DNA of 64,000 nucleotides from Isoetes taiwanensis (taxonomy: Eukaryota > Streptophyta > Lycopodiopsida > Isoetales > Isoetaceae), in NCBI GenBank assembly GCA_021234155.1, contig JAJEKV010000469.1, forward strand, positions 64,001 to 128,000. Direction: 5' to 3'. The position numbers and the translations under genes are program-made. Positions 47,759 through 57,359 of this stretch are shown here, in pieces. Positions within the stretch are counted from its first letter, which is position 1. Every line of letters starts with the position of its first letter. The notes under the pieces were generated by a model, which worked only from the letters and a program-made list of their open reading frames with translations, did not search any database and was not told where the DNA came from.

Positions 47759-50157
47759 CTATATACTTCCACCCTGAGCAGCCAGTTGTTGCTTGAGCTT
47801 GGCTATTTTGTTTACAAGATCCAGCTTCTCTCTTTTTCAAGAATTACCATTTCTACCTGTTACCAAACAAATAACTCTTCCTTTAGCATGTGTTTTTCTG
47901 TAGTATGCGCTTAAGTAACTCCTCTCAATGGGTGGTTTTACACCACTAGAAAGATATTTTGAATAATCCAAAATTAACTATGAATGGAACTGAGGAGGAA
48001 GCTCCATATTTAGAAAAAAGATGATTGATCTACTCTTATTTTCATCCTAACCAACCATGATTCAACCCTAGACCTCCATATGCTCTTCTTAATCTCTATT
48101 TTTCTGTGGGTTAACTTTCCTACATTAGTCTAGTACCAAAATAACCTGATTGCTTCAGCAAGCTCTGTTCATGAGCATCTAGATAAAGTCTCTCTACTAG
48201 CTTTAAGATGTCAAGCCCATCTTATGAAAAATAAACCTACCTTTAAATGATCCTAAATTAAGATCAGTAGTAGCGGCTTCTCTAAATATTCTACGACTGC
48301 AGACTGATATTAGCTGTTATGATAATGGCTAAGAGGCTTTTAAAAAAAAAAAAAAAGAAATAATGCTCTAGCATCTACTTTCCAGCAAAAAGGCTTACTA
48401 GACGTGGTCTTGCTACTCCACAAATAGTCCAACCTAAGGCCCCTCTCATTTATAGTTATGACTAGATGAAGAATTCTAATGTGTTAACTAGGTGAGTGTT
48501 CCTTACTCAGAAAAAATACAAACTAACGATATTGAAATAAGAAAAAAGACAAACCATTTGTGGTGCTGTAGCCAACGCATTGAAACATAAGCCTCTTGAG
48601 AACATCGCATGGAGTTGCCATTGTTGCTTAACTGCATATATGTTCTCTAAAGCTAGTGCTCTGACAATTGTCCCACCTGTTTTTTTTCAAAATTTATCCA
48701 TTTCCTCTGGTCTAAATACACATAGATACACAGCCCAGAATGCCTGTCGCCAAAAGTTAAGATAAACAAGGCAACAAATACAAAAATGTCAAGAAACAGC
48801 TTCAGCAACACGCTTTGTGCAAAGGCCATGTATGTAGTGCCGATGAGTAGATAGATTACAAATGCCACAAAAGCACTTTCACATGCATCTTCATATTCCC
48901 TTGTTAACAATAGATCTTTCTTTTCTCCTTAATCGACAGAGGAAAATGAGGATAGCAGAAAAGTAGAATATTGGTATACTGAAAAATGTGCCAAGCTTCC
49001 ATCCCTGCTTGAGCGCACAGTAGCCTTTACTATAAAAATAAATATCATTCATTAAGGTTATATACGAATATTACAACAATAATAAAACATAGAAGTCGAT
49101 ATGCAACAGGACTACCTCTTTACATGAATGCACAGAAACTAGAAAGATCAACCGACTTACATTGTGACAGGAATACCAAGTTTGATCTTAAAAAGACACA
49201 TAGTTGCACAAATAAAGGAATATGATTTGAAGCTACACATGCTCCGTCTTAGGGCCCTAAGGTAATGGCTTTTCAGTCTGGGTCTTCTTATCATAGATCG
49301 TTATATCAAACTATCATGACTTAACGGACATAATAAAATACTTCTGCAATCATGATAATTAAGCAACAACAATATAATACAAAGGGAAGAGAATCATCTA
49401 TGCAATGGGCAATCAGACTTAATACTCTAGTATGCTGAAGATTCATTTATGGCATCTAACACATTCCATTCAACAAACGTATGATCTATCAGGTCCATAC
49501 AAGTCCATTTCTGCCAGTAGAACTTCAAGTTGAGAGCTATTAAAATTACAGGCCAGTGTGTGAGATGACTATAAACTTGCAGGTCTCTTCAACATAATTA
49601 CGTTGAAGAGGAGTTTAGGTTACCTTTTAGAGGAGCAAAACTGTGGTAAAAATGGAAAGCAGAAGAGTAAATTACCTCGGATCAAAAGCATGTAATACCG
49701 ATGCAAAGATGCAAAAGTACAATGGCTGGAGTAAGAATTGAGAGAATGCTCCAAATGGAATGCCTCCAGCTAAGCTCTTCGGTAGAGTGCAATTTATAAA
49801 TCTGTTCGCTGGCCACTGTATACAAGATATTCATCCTCTGTAATCTCATCATAATGCAGACCAACCAAGGACAGAAACCAAAAAGCGAGTTGCAGCCAGA
49901 ACGACAGTGTACAGTTTCTAAGAACAACATGATTTCTGTCAAAATGGTTGTTGGTAACAAATGAAGAAGTAATCCAAATGGTTCCTGCAAGTGAACATCC
50001 TAATATGAGATCCACCCTCCTTGAGCCCGAAAATAATATCGATGTTTGTTGAGAAGGATCACAACATTAGCAAATCCAAAGGGATGAATAACGCTGAAGC
50101 TAAACTTGCAAGGACCCAGTCTAAGGCTTGTTGGGGACAATCTCTGGGGGTATCCAT
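47759..50157 (-). pseudogene. 7TM membrane-protein gene relic, copy 3
   Basis: Third paralogue, on the opposite strand. Exon 1 starts MDTPRDCPQQALDWVLASLA (ATG at 50157-50155), continues in shifted frames with HRYYFRAQGG, GTIWITSSFVTNNHF, NCTLSFWLQLAF and CPWLVCIMMRLQRMN, and ends at a donor CCGAG/GTAATT (exon end 49676). Exon 2 begins at 49004 after GCTCAAGCAG with WKLGTFFSIPIFYFSAILIF, then in another frame REYEDACESAFVAFVIYLLI and LFLDIFVFVALFI. The final exon near 47840-47759 encodes EKLDLVNKIAKLKQQLAAQG, the coiled coil, and a TAG. As in copies 1 and 2, the N-terminal CP-x-x-LDWV and segment spacing resemble plant RGS1-type G-protein regulators. At least three single-base losses break exon 1 and one breaks exon 2. 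No RGS domain was seen. Confidence 0.5.
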
Positions 50158-50564
50158 GTTGAAAACAAGATGAAAGCATAGCTGAGCATTTGAAACAATC
50201 AGAAAAGAAGAAGCTGAACTTTAAATATAGCAGACCAAAAAGATCACAAAGAATGGTCCGGAAGCTTGAACCAGGAAGGAAAAATTCAGAGCTGGAAGTC
50301 CTGCCCCTTGACCGTTTATTTCATCTGAAACCTGGATTTGAAGGTCTCAGTCTGGCGGCCTCGAAGCTCCCAGGAAGCGTAGACTGTAGGCTAAGTGTGG
50401 TTTGTTGAAGTCATAATAATTACGTAATCAACGGCACCTTTAAATTATGCCATTATTCTTCCAAAATTATAATGCAGAACAGGACTTCCTATTTTCAGGA
50501 GCGGCGCCGCTTCCCCTGCACTCTGCTTTTTCTTCCAGAAATCCCTGGTTATGGCCTGCGATCA

Positions 50565-50775
50565 TTTCAAGGTAGGGATTTTCAAGGAGCGATTTCAAGG
50601 AGCATTTCTTTCAGGAGCGTTTTTCTTTCAGAAATCCCTGGTTATGGCCTGCGATTTCAAGGAGCGATTTCAAGCTTTCAGTGTGCAAAAGCCGGAGCGA
50701 TTTCAAGCTTTCAAGGAGCTTTCAAGCGATTTCAAGGAGCTTTTCAAGGAGCGATTTCGAGCTTTCAAGGTGCAA
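50565..50775. repeat. minisatellite of GGAGCGATTTCAAG-type units
   Basis: TTTCAAGGAGCGATTTCAAG variants recur about ten times with changing spacing. A longer unit around AGAAATCCCTGGTTATGGCC, followed by TGCGAT, appears twice (50538 and 50630). Confidence 0.8.
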
Positions 50776-51010
50776 AGCCAGAGGAGCCAGAAATTTTCCT
50801 CTTCTTCCGCCTTTGCGTCTCCCGTCTTGGCCTTTCTCATATTCTGGACATGGTTTTGGACACTAATTGCTTCCTGCTGCTTTTACTCCGGCAAAGAAAG
50901 ACTGTCGCTGCTCCTTTGTTGCCGATTTCCTTGAGGACATCCCACAAAAAATACTCTGAATCATTTCCCTGTTTCTGGATGCTAGGTTTGAATGGGACCT
51001 TTCAAAGACC

Positions 51011-51070
51011 CGTCTTCTGATCTTCTAAGCCAAACCGAACCGTCTTCTGATCTTCTAAGCTAAACCAAAC
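51011..51070. repeat. 30-bp unit repeated twice
   Basis: CGTCTTCTGATCTTCTAAGC plus a CAAACCGAAC/TAAACCAAAC ending occurs at 51011-51040 and 51041-51070. Confidence 0.85.
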
Positions 51071-51209
51071 CGGCATGCATCATTTCGACAACATTTCCTG
51101 CCTGCGAACTGCGCTTGAAGGTCGGCTATGGCGGGTTCTAGAACTTCTACAAAACTACGTGGCATAATTAGATAGGTGGAAATTTAAAGGTGCCGTTGAT
51201 TACGTCCTG

Positions 51210-51369
51210 TAATTGCCACCATGAGTCGCAGCATTCCGGCTGTAAAAGGGCACCGGCGGCGCCGCCAAACTCGGCGGCGCACTCGCGGCTCCGCCGCTCG
51301 TGCACCGCCTCGTTTGGCAGGGCCGCCGGAGCCCTTTACAGCACGGAATGCCCCTCCTCCTGGCAATTA
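51210..51369. repeat. GC-rich 160-bp foldback
   Basis: The left arm (TAATTGCCACC...GCATTCCGGCTGTAAAAGGG, then CACCGGCGGCGCC) pairs with the right arm (GGCCGCCGGAGCCCTTTACA, then GCACGGAATGC...TGGCAATTA). A few mismatches and indels break the stem. It directly follows the 25-bp terminal repeat at 51181-51205. Confidence 0.75.
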
Positions 51370-51501
51370 CCTAGTACATAATTTAATGGGAAAGGACTAT
51401 GAATGGGTTAGTAATAAATTTTAGACATGTGGGCGCCAGTGTTGGGCAAACTTTCTAGGTCCTATTGGAAAATTTCCTACAGTTACTTTGACCAGTCGAA
51501 T

Positions 51502-51610
51502 ATCTTACATTTAGAGCCGGAACTTTTTGATTACCTTAATAGAAAACCACAAGAACATCTTACATTTAGAGCCGGAACTTTTGATTACCTTAATAGAAAA
51601 CCACAAGAAC
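51502..51610. repeat. 54/55-bp unit repeated twice
   Basis: ATCTTACATTTAGAGCCGGA through AATAGAAAACCACAAGAAC occurs at 51502-51556 and 51557-51610. The copies differ by one T in a T-run. Confidence 0.9.
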
Positions 51611-52330
51611 ACTTGCCGAAACGATTCGTAAGATACACTAACTTAATCGAAAATTTTGCAATTTCAACCGGGTGGTTTATAGTGTTCCCCGGACTTTGCC
51701 CAACACTAGTGGGTGCTTACCTTGGGGAATATCTTCGGGCGAGATCCCACTAAGGTTTGCAACAGACGATTTGCGAACTTTTTTTAAAGGTTGGGTTTTT
51801 CTTTTTGATTTTTTGGGTTTTGTGGGCATGGTTTTTTTTAGGAAGTTTCAGCTTTTATTTGTGCTTCTTCATGCTGTCGGATCTGGCTCCTTTGGATTTT
51901 TTGTGCAGGACGTGGAGATGATGGCCAGAGTTACCATCTAACTGCATCTAGGACTAGATTCGACACCATCTGGGCGGATTTTTTGCCCTCGGGGTTTCGG
52001 GGCTCCCGATCTGGCTGTGGATTCTTCATCTTCTTGCATTTGTGTTCTTGGTTCAAGTTTCTTCTGGATATCCATTTATTGTTTCAGTTCTTGTTTCAAG
52101 CCAGATCAGCAGGGGACACGTTGTTGGCTTACATACAAGTGTTCTTAGTTTGCATCTCTGTGATGCGCTTTGTGGTTTCACTTTAAATTGCCTATTCCAT
52201 TCCACGTCATCCCATGGTTTTAAGTGCATTTATATCATTGGCGTCTAATGTTAAGTTCAAAAAAATAACAAAGAGGTTGCACTTAGACGATAAAAAATAT
52301 CCACTTTGTGTTGGATATTTTTTATTTTTA
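51611..52330. other. no gene recognised
   Basis: T-rich with open frames on the plus strand (to 52248) that lack family resemblance. Confidence 0.3.
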
Positions 52331-52820
52331 GGTTGCCCTAGGGGCAAACCCTTGTTTATGTGGGGGTTTTGGCATATCCTAGGTATATGCTAGAATATCC
52401 TAGGTATATCTTTGGTGGCCCAAACCCCTATTTCCGTAAACTCTCGGTCCGATGTAAAGAACTCCACGACTCCTTGCAACCGCAATGGCGGCAAGGCCAG
52501 AATCGCCGGAATGTCGAAGAGAGACGCGCAGTTACCTATTATACAATTTTTGAGAGCCACTCTAGGGTTCAATGGGTTTGCCCTAGGGGCAAACCCTTGT
52601 TTATGTGGGGTTTTGGCATATCCTAGGTATATGCTAGAATATCCTAGGTATATCTTTGGTGACCGCCCAAACCCCTATTTCTGTAAACTCTCGGTCAGGA
52701 TGTAAAGAACTCCCGCGACTCCTTGCAAAGTGGCGGCAAGGCCAGAATCGCCGGAATGTCGGAAGAGAGACGCTTTAGTTACCTATTATACAATTTTTGA
52801 GAGCCACTCTAGGCTCAATG
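52331..52820. repeat. 243-bp unit in tandem, each headed by a GGTTTGCCC palindrome
   Basis: Unit 1 (52331-52573) and unit 2 (52574-52820) both run from the hairpin GGTTTGCCCTAGGGGCAAACC (one base shorter in unit 1) through TTGTTTATGTGGGG, ATCCTAGGTATATGCTAGAA and GAATCGCCGGAATGTCG to AGCCACTCTAGG. A few indels separate them. The start is shared with 39838-39871 on the opposite strand. Confidence 0.85.
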
Positions 52821-53033
52821 GTCGTGCCTATCGATTTTGCTGCCCTGGAAGCCGTCATGCCTGAGCATGTATATGAGCAATTGATTTTTCAAGATTGTGA
52901 TTTTTGTTTGGACTCTTCCTCTACTTGGAAATCGGCTCCGGGGCATGTTTTCCAGAAACCGATGCCATATAGTGGTGGATTGTATATTGGTATTGAAGTC
53001 CTACCACGAATGGAGACAAACCGGGCGGATTAG
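52797..53033 (+). other. 78-residue open frame after the 243-bp repeat, unassigned
   Basis: The frame contains PIDFAALEAVMPEHVYEQLI and then SAPGHVFQKPMPYSGG, with good protein-like composition, and continues out of the second repeat unit. The family is not recognised. It could be the coding remnant that the repeat unit was copied from. Confidence 0.25.
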
Positions 53034-56000
53034 GGTTTGGAAATATCTGCAGCTCTTATGAAGTCTCCATGTCGGGAAGCGTAAATGCGCTAAAAGCGAC
53101 CTTTTGCCGTCCATCGAGTGGAATGAACCTCGGCGATTTGGCTACCGAGGAAATGTAGCCAGCCTTGGAAGAGAAGAATGCTTACAGTCACGGGCACGCT
53201 TGCCAAGCTTAACTACCCTCCGCAAGTTTGGAGGTTGATTGTCAGACCAATACCGGCACCGGGAATCGGGGCCATCCACCATGATGTAGAAAACTTCCCC
53301 TTGTGAGTTTACCATCTCGTGTTCGTCCCGCACATGGTTACGCAGACGTTTTAGGATCTTATGTGCATCGACAAATGGGTTTGAATGTTTACATTGCGAT
53401 TCAACTGTAGTCCGATTCATGATGTTTGCATAAGATCCGGGACTTATTCCAATTGAAGCCAAGGTCTATACAAGATCTTCCAATCGTAGAAAATCAAAGG
53501 ACACTCAAAGAACATAGATGTACGCAACTTTTCATTCTAGTTATGCTCTCGAGAGGCTTTGGATTCATGGGTAAATAATTACAAATCAAAGGGGCTTCTA
53601 TTCGGTCCCTTTTCGAGCCTTGTCCGCACAATTGTGGAGAGCAAAGCGGATCAATGAACTTCCCTCGGTGAGATACATCTATCATCTTCTAAACCCGAAA
53701 TAAATATACAATATACATGTTTAAGCTTGTGTTATGCGGGCGATTGACATCATTATTAAGAGAATCATAGAGGAATTTGAAGGCGCCCTTTATCGCAAGG
53801 AGAACGACCAAGAAAGGTGTTCTAATCTGTTTTTGCCTTTCATTTGTGTAATTTTCTTCGTCTTTAATTGGCACATTGATTGACAAGTCTATCACCATCG
53901 AAAACAACACATAACCAAGAAAAACTTCTAAAGTTGAACGAGGTTAAGGCCCTGCTTGCTTATCGCGGAAACGAAGTTGAGGTATTGTTTTCGACTTAAA
54001 TGCCTTTCTTTTTACTTTACATCAAATGAGCATGACGACCATTGTTTATTGCAACTATGATAGTTATTGTTTCAAAGAATCACATAGTCTGAGATTTGTA
54101 GGCGCTTTGATAATGTGGTGCTATCCTGCGACGCCGTCATAGCCACCATTGCGGGTTAGCATCTTATTACTCTAGTTTTTGCTTTGATTCCGGTCCGGGT
54201 AACATCCTTTCGGTTCATGCGAGATTTGTTATGGTTGATGGGCCTATTCACAACCATGCAATTCATGACGGGTGAGTCTGTAGTAATTTCTTCGTAATTG
54301 TTTCTTTATAGTGAAGAACTACTTTAGTTACTTCTGCGGAGATTACACTATTGTTTGCAGTTGATAACTAGCTTTGCGGCATTAATTGGCGTCTATATAT
54401 ACAATGTGTTCGTCATTTTCCGGATAGGCTTGCATCATATTGTCATTTGCACATTTAACATAAAAGGAAAGAAATCATATGCGGGCATACTAATTTGAAT
54501 GTTGTAGTGGCAGATCACGGGAATGGATACGTGATATTGCATGGGGCAATTAAAAGGATCTTGAGATGGAGCTTTCACCACAAACTTTAAAGATTGCCTC
54601 GCTAAAGTGGACAAATGGTTACGCACATTACAATGAAGATATAAAAGTGAATAACGGGAAGGCACACACAGAGGTAAAATTTATAGTCGAGCTTATGCAC
54701 TTAGAAATCTTTTTGCTAGTCAAAGTCAGATAGATTTTAGTTGCAATGTTTAACATTCAAATAGTGCCGAGAAGAAACCAAGTGTGTAAAATCTTGAAAC
54801 ATTGTAGACGGATCCTTAGAAGGATTCAATTTCAATGAGATTTTGCATTGGCGGTCTCGCTCGGTTTGGGTTATTAATTGCAAAGCTCGGTTTGGATGAT
54901 TGCTGCATCATGAATTATTTTGCAATGATTACATGTCCGCTTTTCCCCGTCACGCATGTCCGAAAGTACATGTTTATTTTTTGTGTCCCTTTTTTCATTA
55001 AATGCGCAATATTAATTATTCACTATTGCTTGCTAGACATTCGCGGTAACCGAGCAAAAAATGCGTGGTATTTTCAGAATATGTTTGACAAGAGAAGCCA
55101 CGTTGGAAAACGATTTTTGCAACCGATGTTGACCTTGAAATCCCATCCTTTTTCTAGTGTTTAGCTTTGAGTCTTTTGAAGCCATCAATTTTGCGTGCGA
55201 ACATGTGAGCATGGCCAAGGCAAGCAGCGTGGATGTGTGCTTCATTGCTAAGACCACTCGTTATGGACGTTGTGAAGCATTTTTCTTTTTGTCAAGGCCG
55301 TTCTTTTCCGAGGAGTTATCTTAGGAGAAGCCATTTGCTAGGTGTTTGGCTATAATACGGATTGGGCAGCCATGGCGTTACTTTCACCGTTTGACCCGGA
55401 CTTTGAAGATGCCGGTAATGGTAGATGCAATTAGGCTGGCGCGTTCTTTGGCTTCTGCGGTGGTGTGTGGTGATTTCAGAGGTGCGGTGTGTGTATATCA
55501 TGGTATTAGGTTGTAGTCCACCGCCTCGGCAAACCCGCTAATCCGAAACTGTTGGTATTTTGGTCAGCTCGCTATACATGCATAGGATTACTAGACAATT
55601 TCGAAGCTATGCAAGGGACATTCTTGGAAGAATGGGAAATATTTACGTGCTTGGATCATAAAGTGATAAATTATTACGTTCAAGGAGGGCAGATTGGTAC
55701 ATATATTTGTTTGAGGATAGTAAAATATTACGTGAAGCCTTTTTGCAATATAAATATGGTAAATTATCGTGATAGAGGAGTAGGTTTGAACTAGAAAACA
55801 CTGCCGGTGTTTTGCAAAAGGATGAATCCGAGCTTTTTCAGATGTAGAATTATCCGATGCTTTCAAATTAATGCCCCCCATCGTCGAGAAATTCTTTGCA
55901 TAAGCTGCTCCGCATGTTAGTATTCCATTTTATGACTGGGAAGCAACCAAGATCCGCAAATCCACAATACAATTAAACAGAGTAATTTTTGCCCTCAGAG

Positions 56001-56430
56001 TTGCCGATATGTTTTGCAAAAAAAAAACCTTAAATTGCCTTCACTCCTTGAGATCGGTAGAATTTAATATGAATCGATAACATAACTAGCGAGAAAATAT
56101 AACTATGTTATTCGCATGCAACAAAACCCTACAAGCTGTACCTTTGTGGGACGGTTTGCTCTATCGATTCTGTGACACAATGTTTAGCAAATATTTGTTG
56201 TTGTTTCTAGGTGATTTTGGCGCTACCATTGAGTCGTTTTTTGAGGAGAATTCGAAGATTACGTCGGCAGTGGTGATTGTTCACAAGGCGATCCTGGCAG
56301 AGAAGCAAAGACGCATGGAATTTGCTAAAGTACTTTTACGAGATGGGGAGGTGAATGTTAGGATCAAAATTACAATCCACGATTATATTTGGTTAGGATC
56401 AAAATTATATTTGGTTAGGTTATAACATTA
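53034..56430. other. scattered exon-like pieces, unassigned
   Basis: On the minus strand: 53462-53142 (QGEVFYIMVDGPDSRCRYWS) and 53685-53494 (RGKFIDPLCSPQLCGQGSKR). On the plus strand: SGPGNILSVHARFVMVDGPI followed by HNHAIHDG and a GTGAGT donor near 54270; VVVADHGNGYVILHGAIKRI near 54510; and DFGATIESFFEENSKITSAV followed by VIVHKAILAEKQRRMEFAK after a TTGTTTCTAG acceptor at about 56210. These look like exons of one or more decayed genes, but I could not name a family and splice order could not be confirmed. Confidence 0.3.
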
Positions 56431-56534
56431 TCAAATTCAAAGACAAATCCAATACGTAACTTAAATGATAAAGATTAAACATATTAACAAAGACTAAATT
56501 TGCAAAAGCGACACTAAATTCCTCCACACATTGC

Positions 56535-57015
56535 CACCTTCAAGTGAACACTATATATGCTCGTCTATGGTCGCTCCGGTAGCAATGGCGATGTCGCATA
56601 AAGGGAGGCTTGAAGTTTGTCGAGATATGGTCAAGCGGTGCTGCCGGAAGCGCGTGGCGGCATTCACTTGTTGGACATGGCGGGCATCGTGGCCTGTAAC
56701 GCCCGCGATGATGTTGTTTTGTCGCATGGGGCATCTATGTTGAAATCTCCCATGAGGCAAAGTCCTAGCAAAGATTGGCTCCAAAGCGTGGATTGCGATG
56801 TTGAACTCTCGGCAATCGCTCTAATATTGTCAAGGAATTGCCGCATGCTCCCGCCGTGGTGCCTATATATATTTGCCGTGGTGTAGCATGGTTCCCGTGG
56901 TGCGATCTCAAAAGCGGCAACGATGGTCATCCTGAGAGCTCCGTGAACGAAGTTGGTGGTTGAGCTTCGAGAACTGCCGATGTCGTAAAGTAAAATGCAA
57001 ATGCAAATGCGAATG
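56535..57015 (-). mobile_element. LINE endonuclease fragment
   Basis: The minus-strand frame contains YTTANIYRHHGGSMRQFLDN and LMGDFNIDAPCDKTTSSRAL. GDFN with the preceding NIY-type loop is the core of the EEP/AP endonuclease domain of LINEs. The downstream remnant TSSLPLCDIAIATGA fits the domain's end. No RT follows, so it is a fragment. The (AAATGC)n/(GAATGC)n run at 56994-57022 lies at its upstream edge. Confidence 0.6.
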
Positions 57016-57022
57016 CGAATGC
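56994..57022. repeat. hexanucleotide microsatellite
   Basis: Tandem AAATGC and GAATGC units (GCAAATGCAAATGCGAATGC and onward). Confidence 0.8.
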
Positions 57023-57034
57023 GTAACATCACCT

Positions 57035-57165
57035 TCACAAAATGTCAATGTCTTAAAATAGCAATTTCGATTCAAATACTCTATTGTCTACAACTACAAC
57101 ATAAGCCATTTCACTCTTCGGCCATGGAGGGCAACCCTCCGTGCGCAGCACCTTGTTTTAATTTT
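57035..57165. repeat. dispersed repeat joining two blocks seen elsewhere
   Basis: Read on the minus strand it runs GTGCTGCGCACGGAGGGTTG, CCCTCCATGGCC, then AATGGCTTATGTTGTAGTTG, TAGACAATAGAGTATTTGAA and TTTTAAGACATTGACATTTT. The first half matches 2718-2790, the second half 35358-35445, so this copy shows that both belong to one element. Confidence 0.75.
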
Positions 57166-57248
57166 TTTGTTGGCGTGGCACTAAAAGTCGCGTAAAAGAG
57201 ACCTTTGACGCGAATCATTCAACGGCATGGCAATTGGATGTATACAGG

Positions 57249-57355
57249 AATGTCAATTTGACATTCTTGAGATGGAAATAGGTGACGCGCTCTCTGAGTG
57301 ACCCCAGAGCGCAGAGCCCTGTTGACATCTCAAGAATGTCAAGTAAATTGACATT
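57249..57355. repeat. 107-bp imperfect hairpin
   Basis: The left arm AATGTCAATTTGACATTCTT GAGATG (57249-57274) pairs with CATCTCAAGAATGTCAAGTA AATTGACATT (57326-57355); the right arm has four extra bases. A second stem inside (GCGCTCT at 57287 with AGAGCGC ending at 57312) gives a two-level foldback. It could be a small MITE or a small-RNA precursor-like structure. Confidence 0.7.
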
Positions 57356-57359
57356 ACTA

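Larger units (their letters stand above)
50422..51205. mobile_element. 784-bp non-coding element with 25-bp perfect terminal inverted repeats
   Basis: ACGTAATCAACGGCACCTTT plus AAATT at 50422-50446 is the exact reverse complement of 51181-51205. No transposase is encoded inside. The interior carries a degenerate minisatellite (50565-50775) and a 30-bp tandem pair. No target-site duplication was recognised, so the superfamily is open. Confidence 0.65.

Noticed and set aside
51221-51424. Arg/Pro-rich small protein gene
   Set aside because: The frame comes from the GC-rich foldback arms; the other strand is equally open.
31666-54612. ATTGCCTCGCTAAAGTG shared by 31666 and 54594 as a repeat family
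   Set aside because: The match is only about 17 bases and does not extend, so it may be chance or a relic too short to support.
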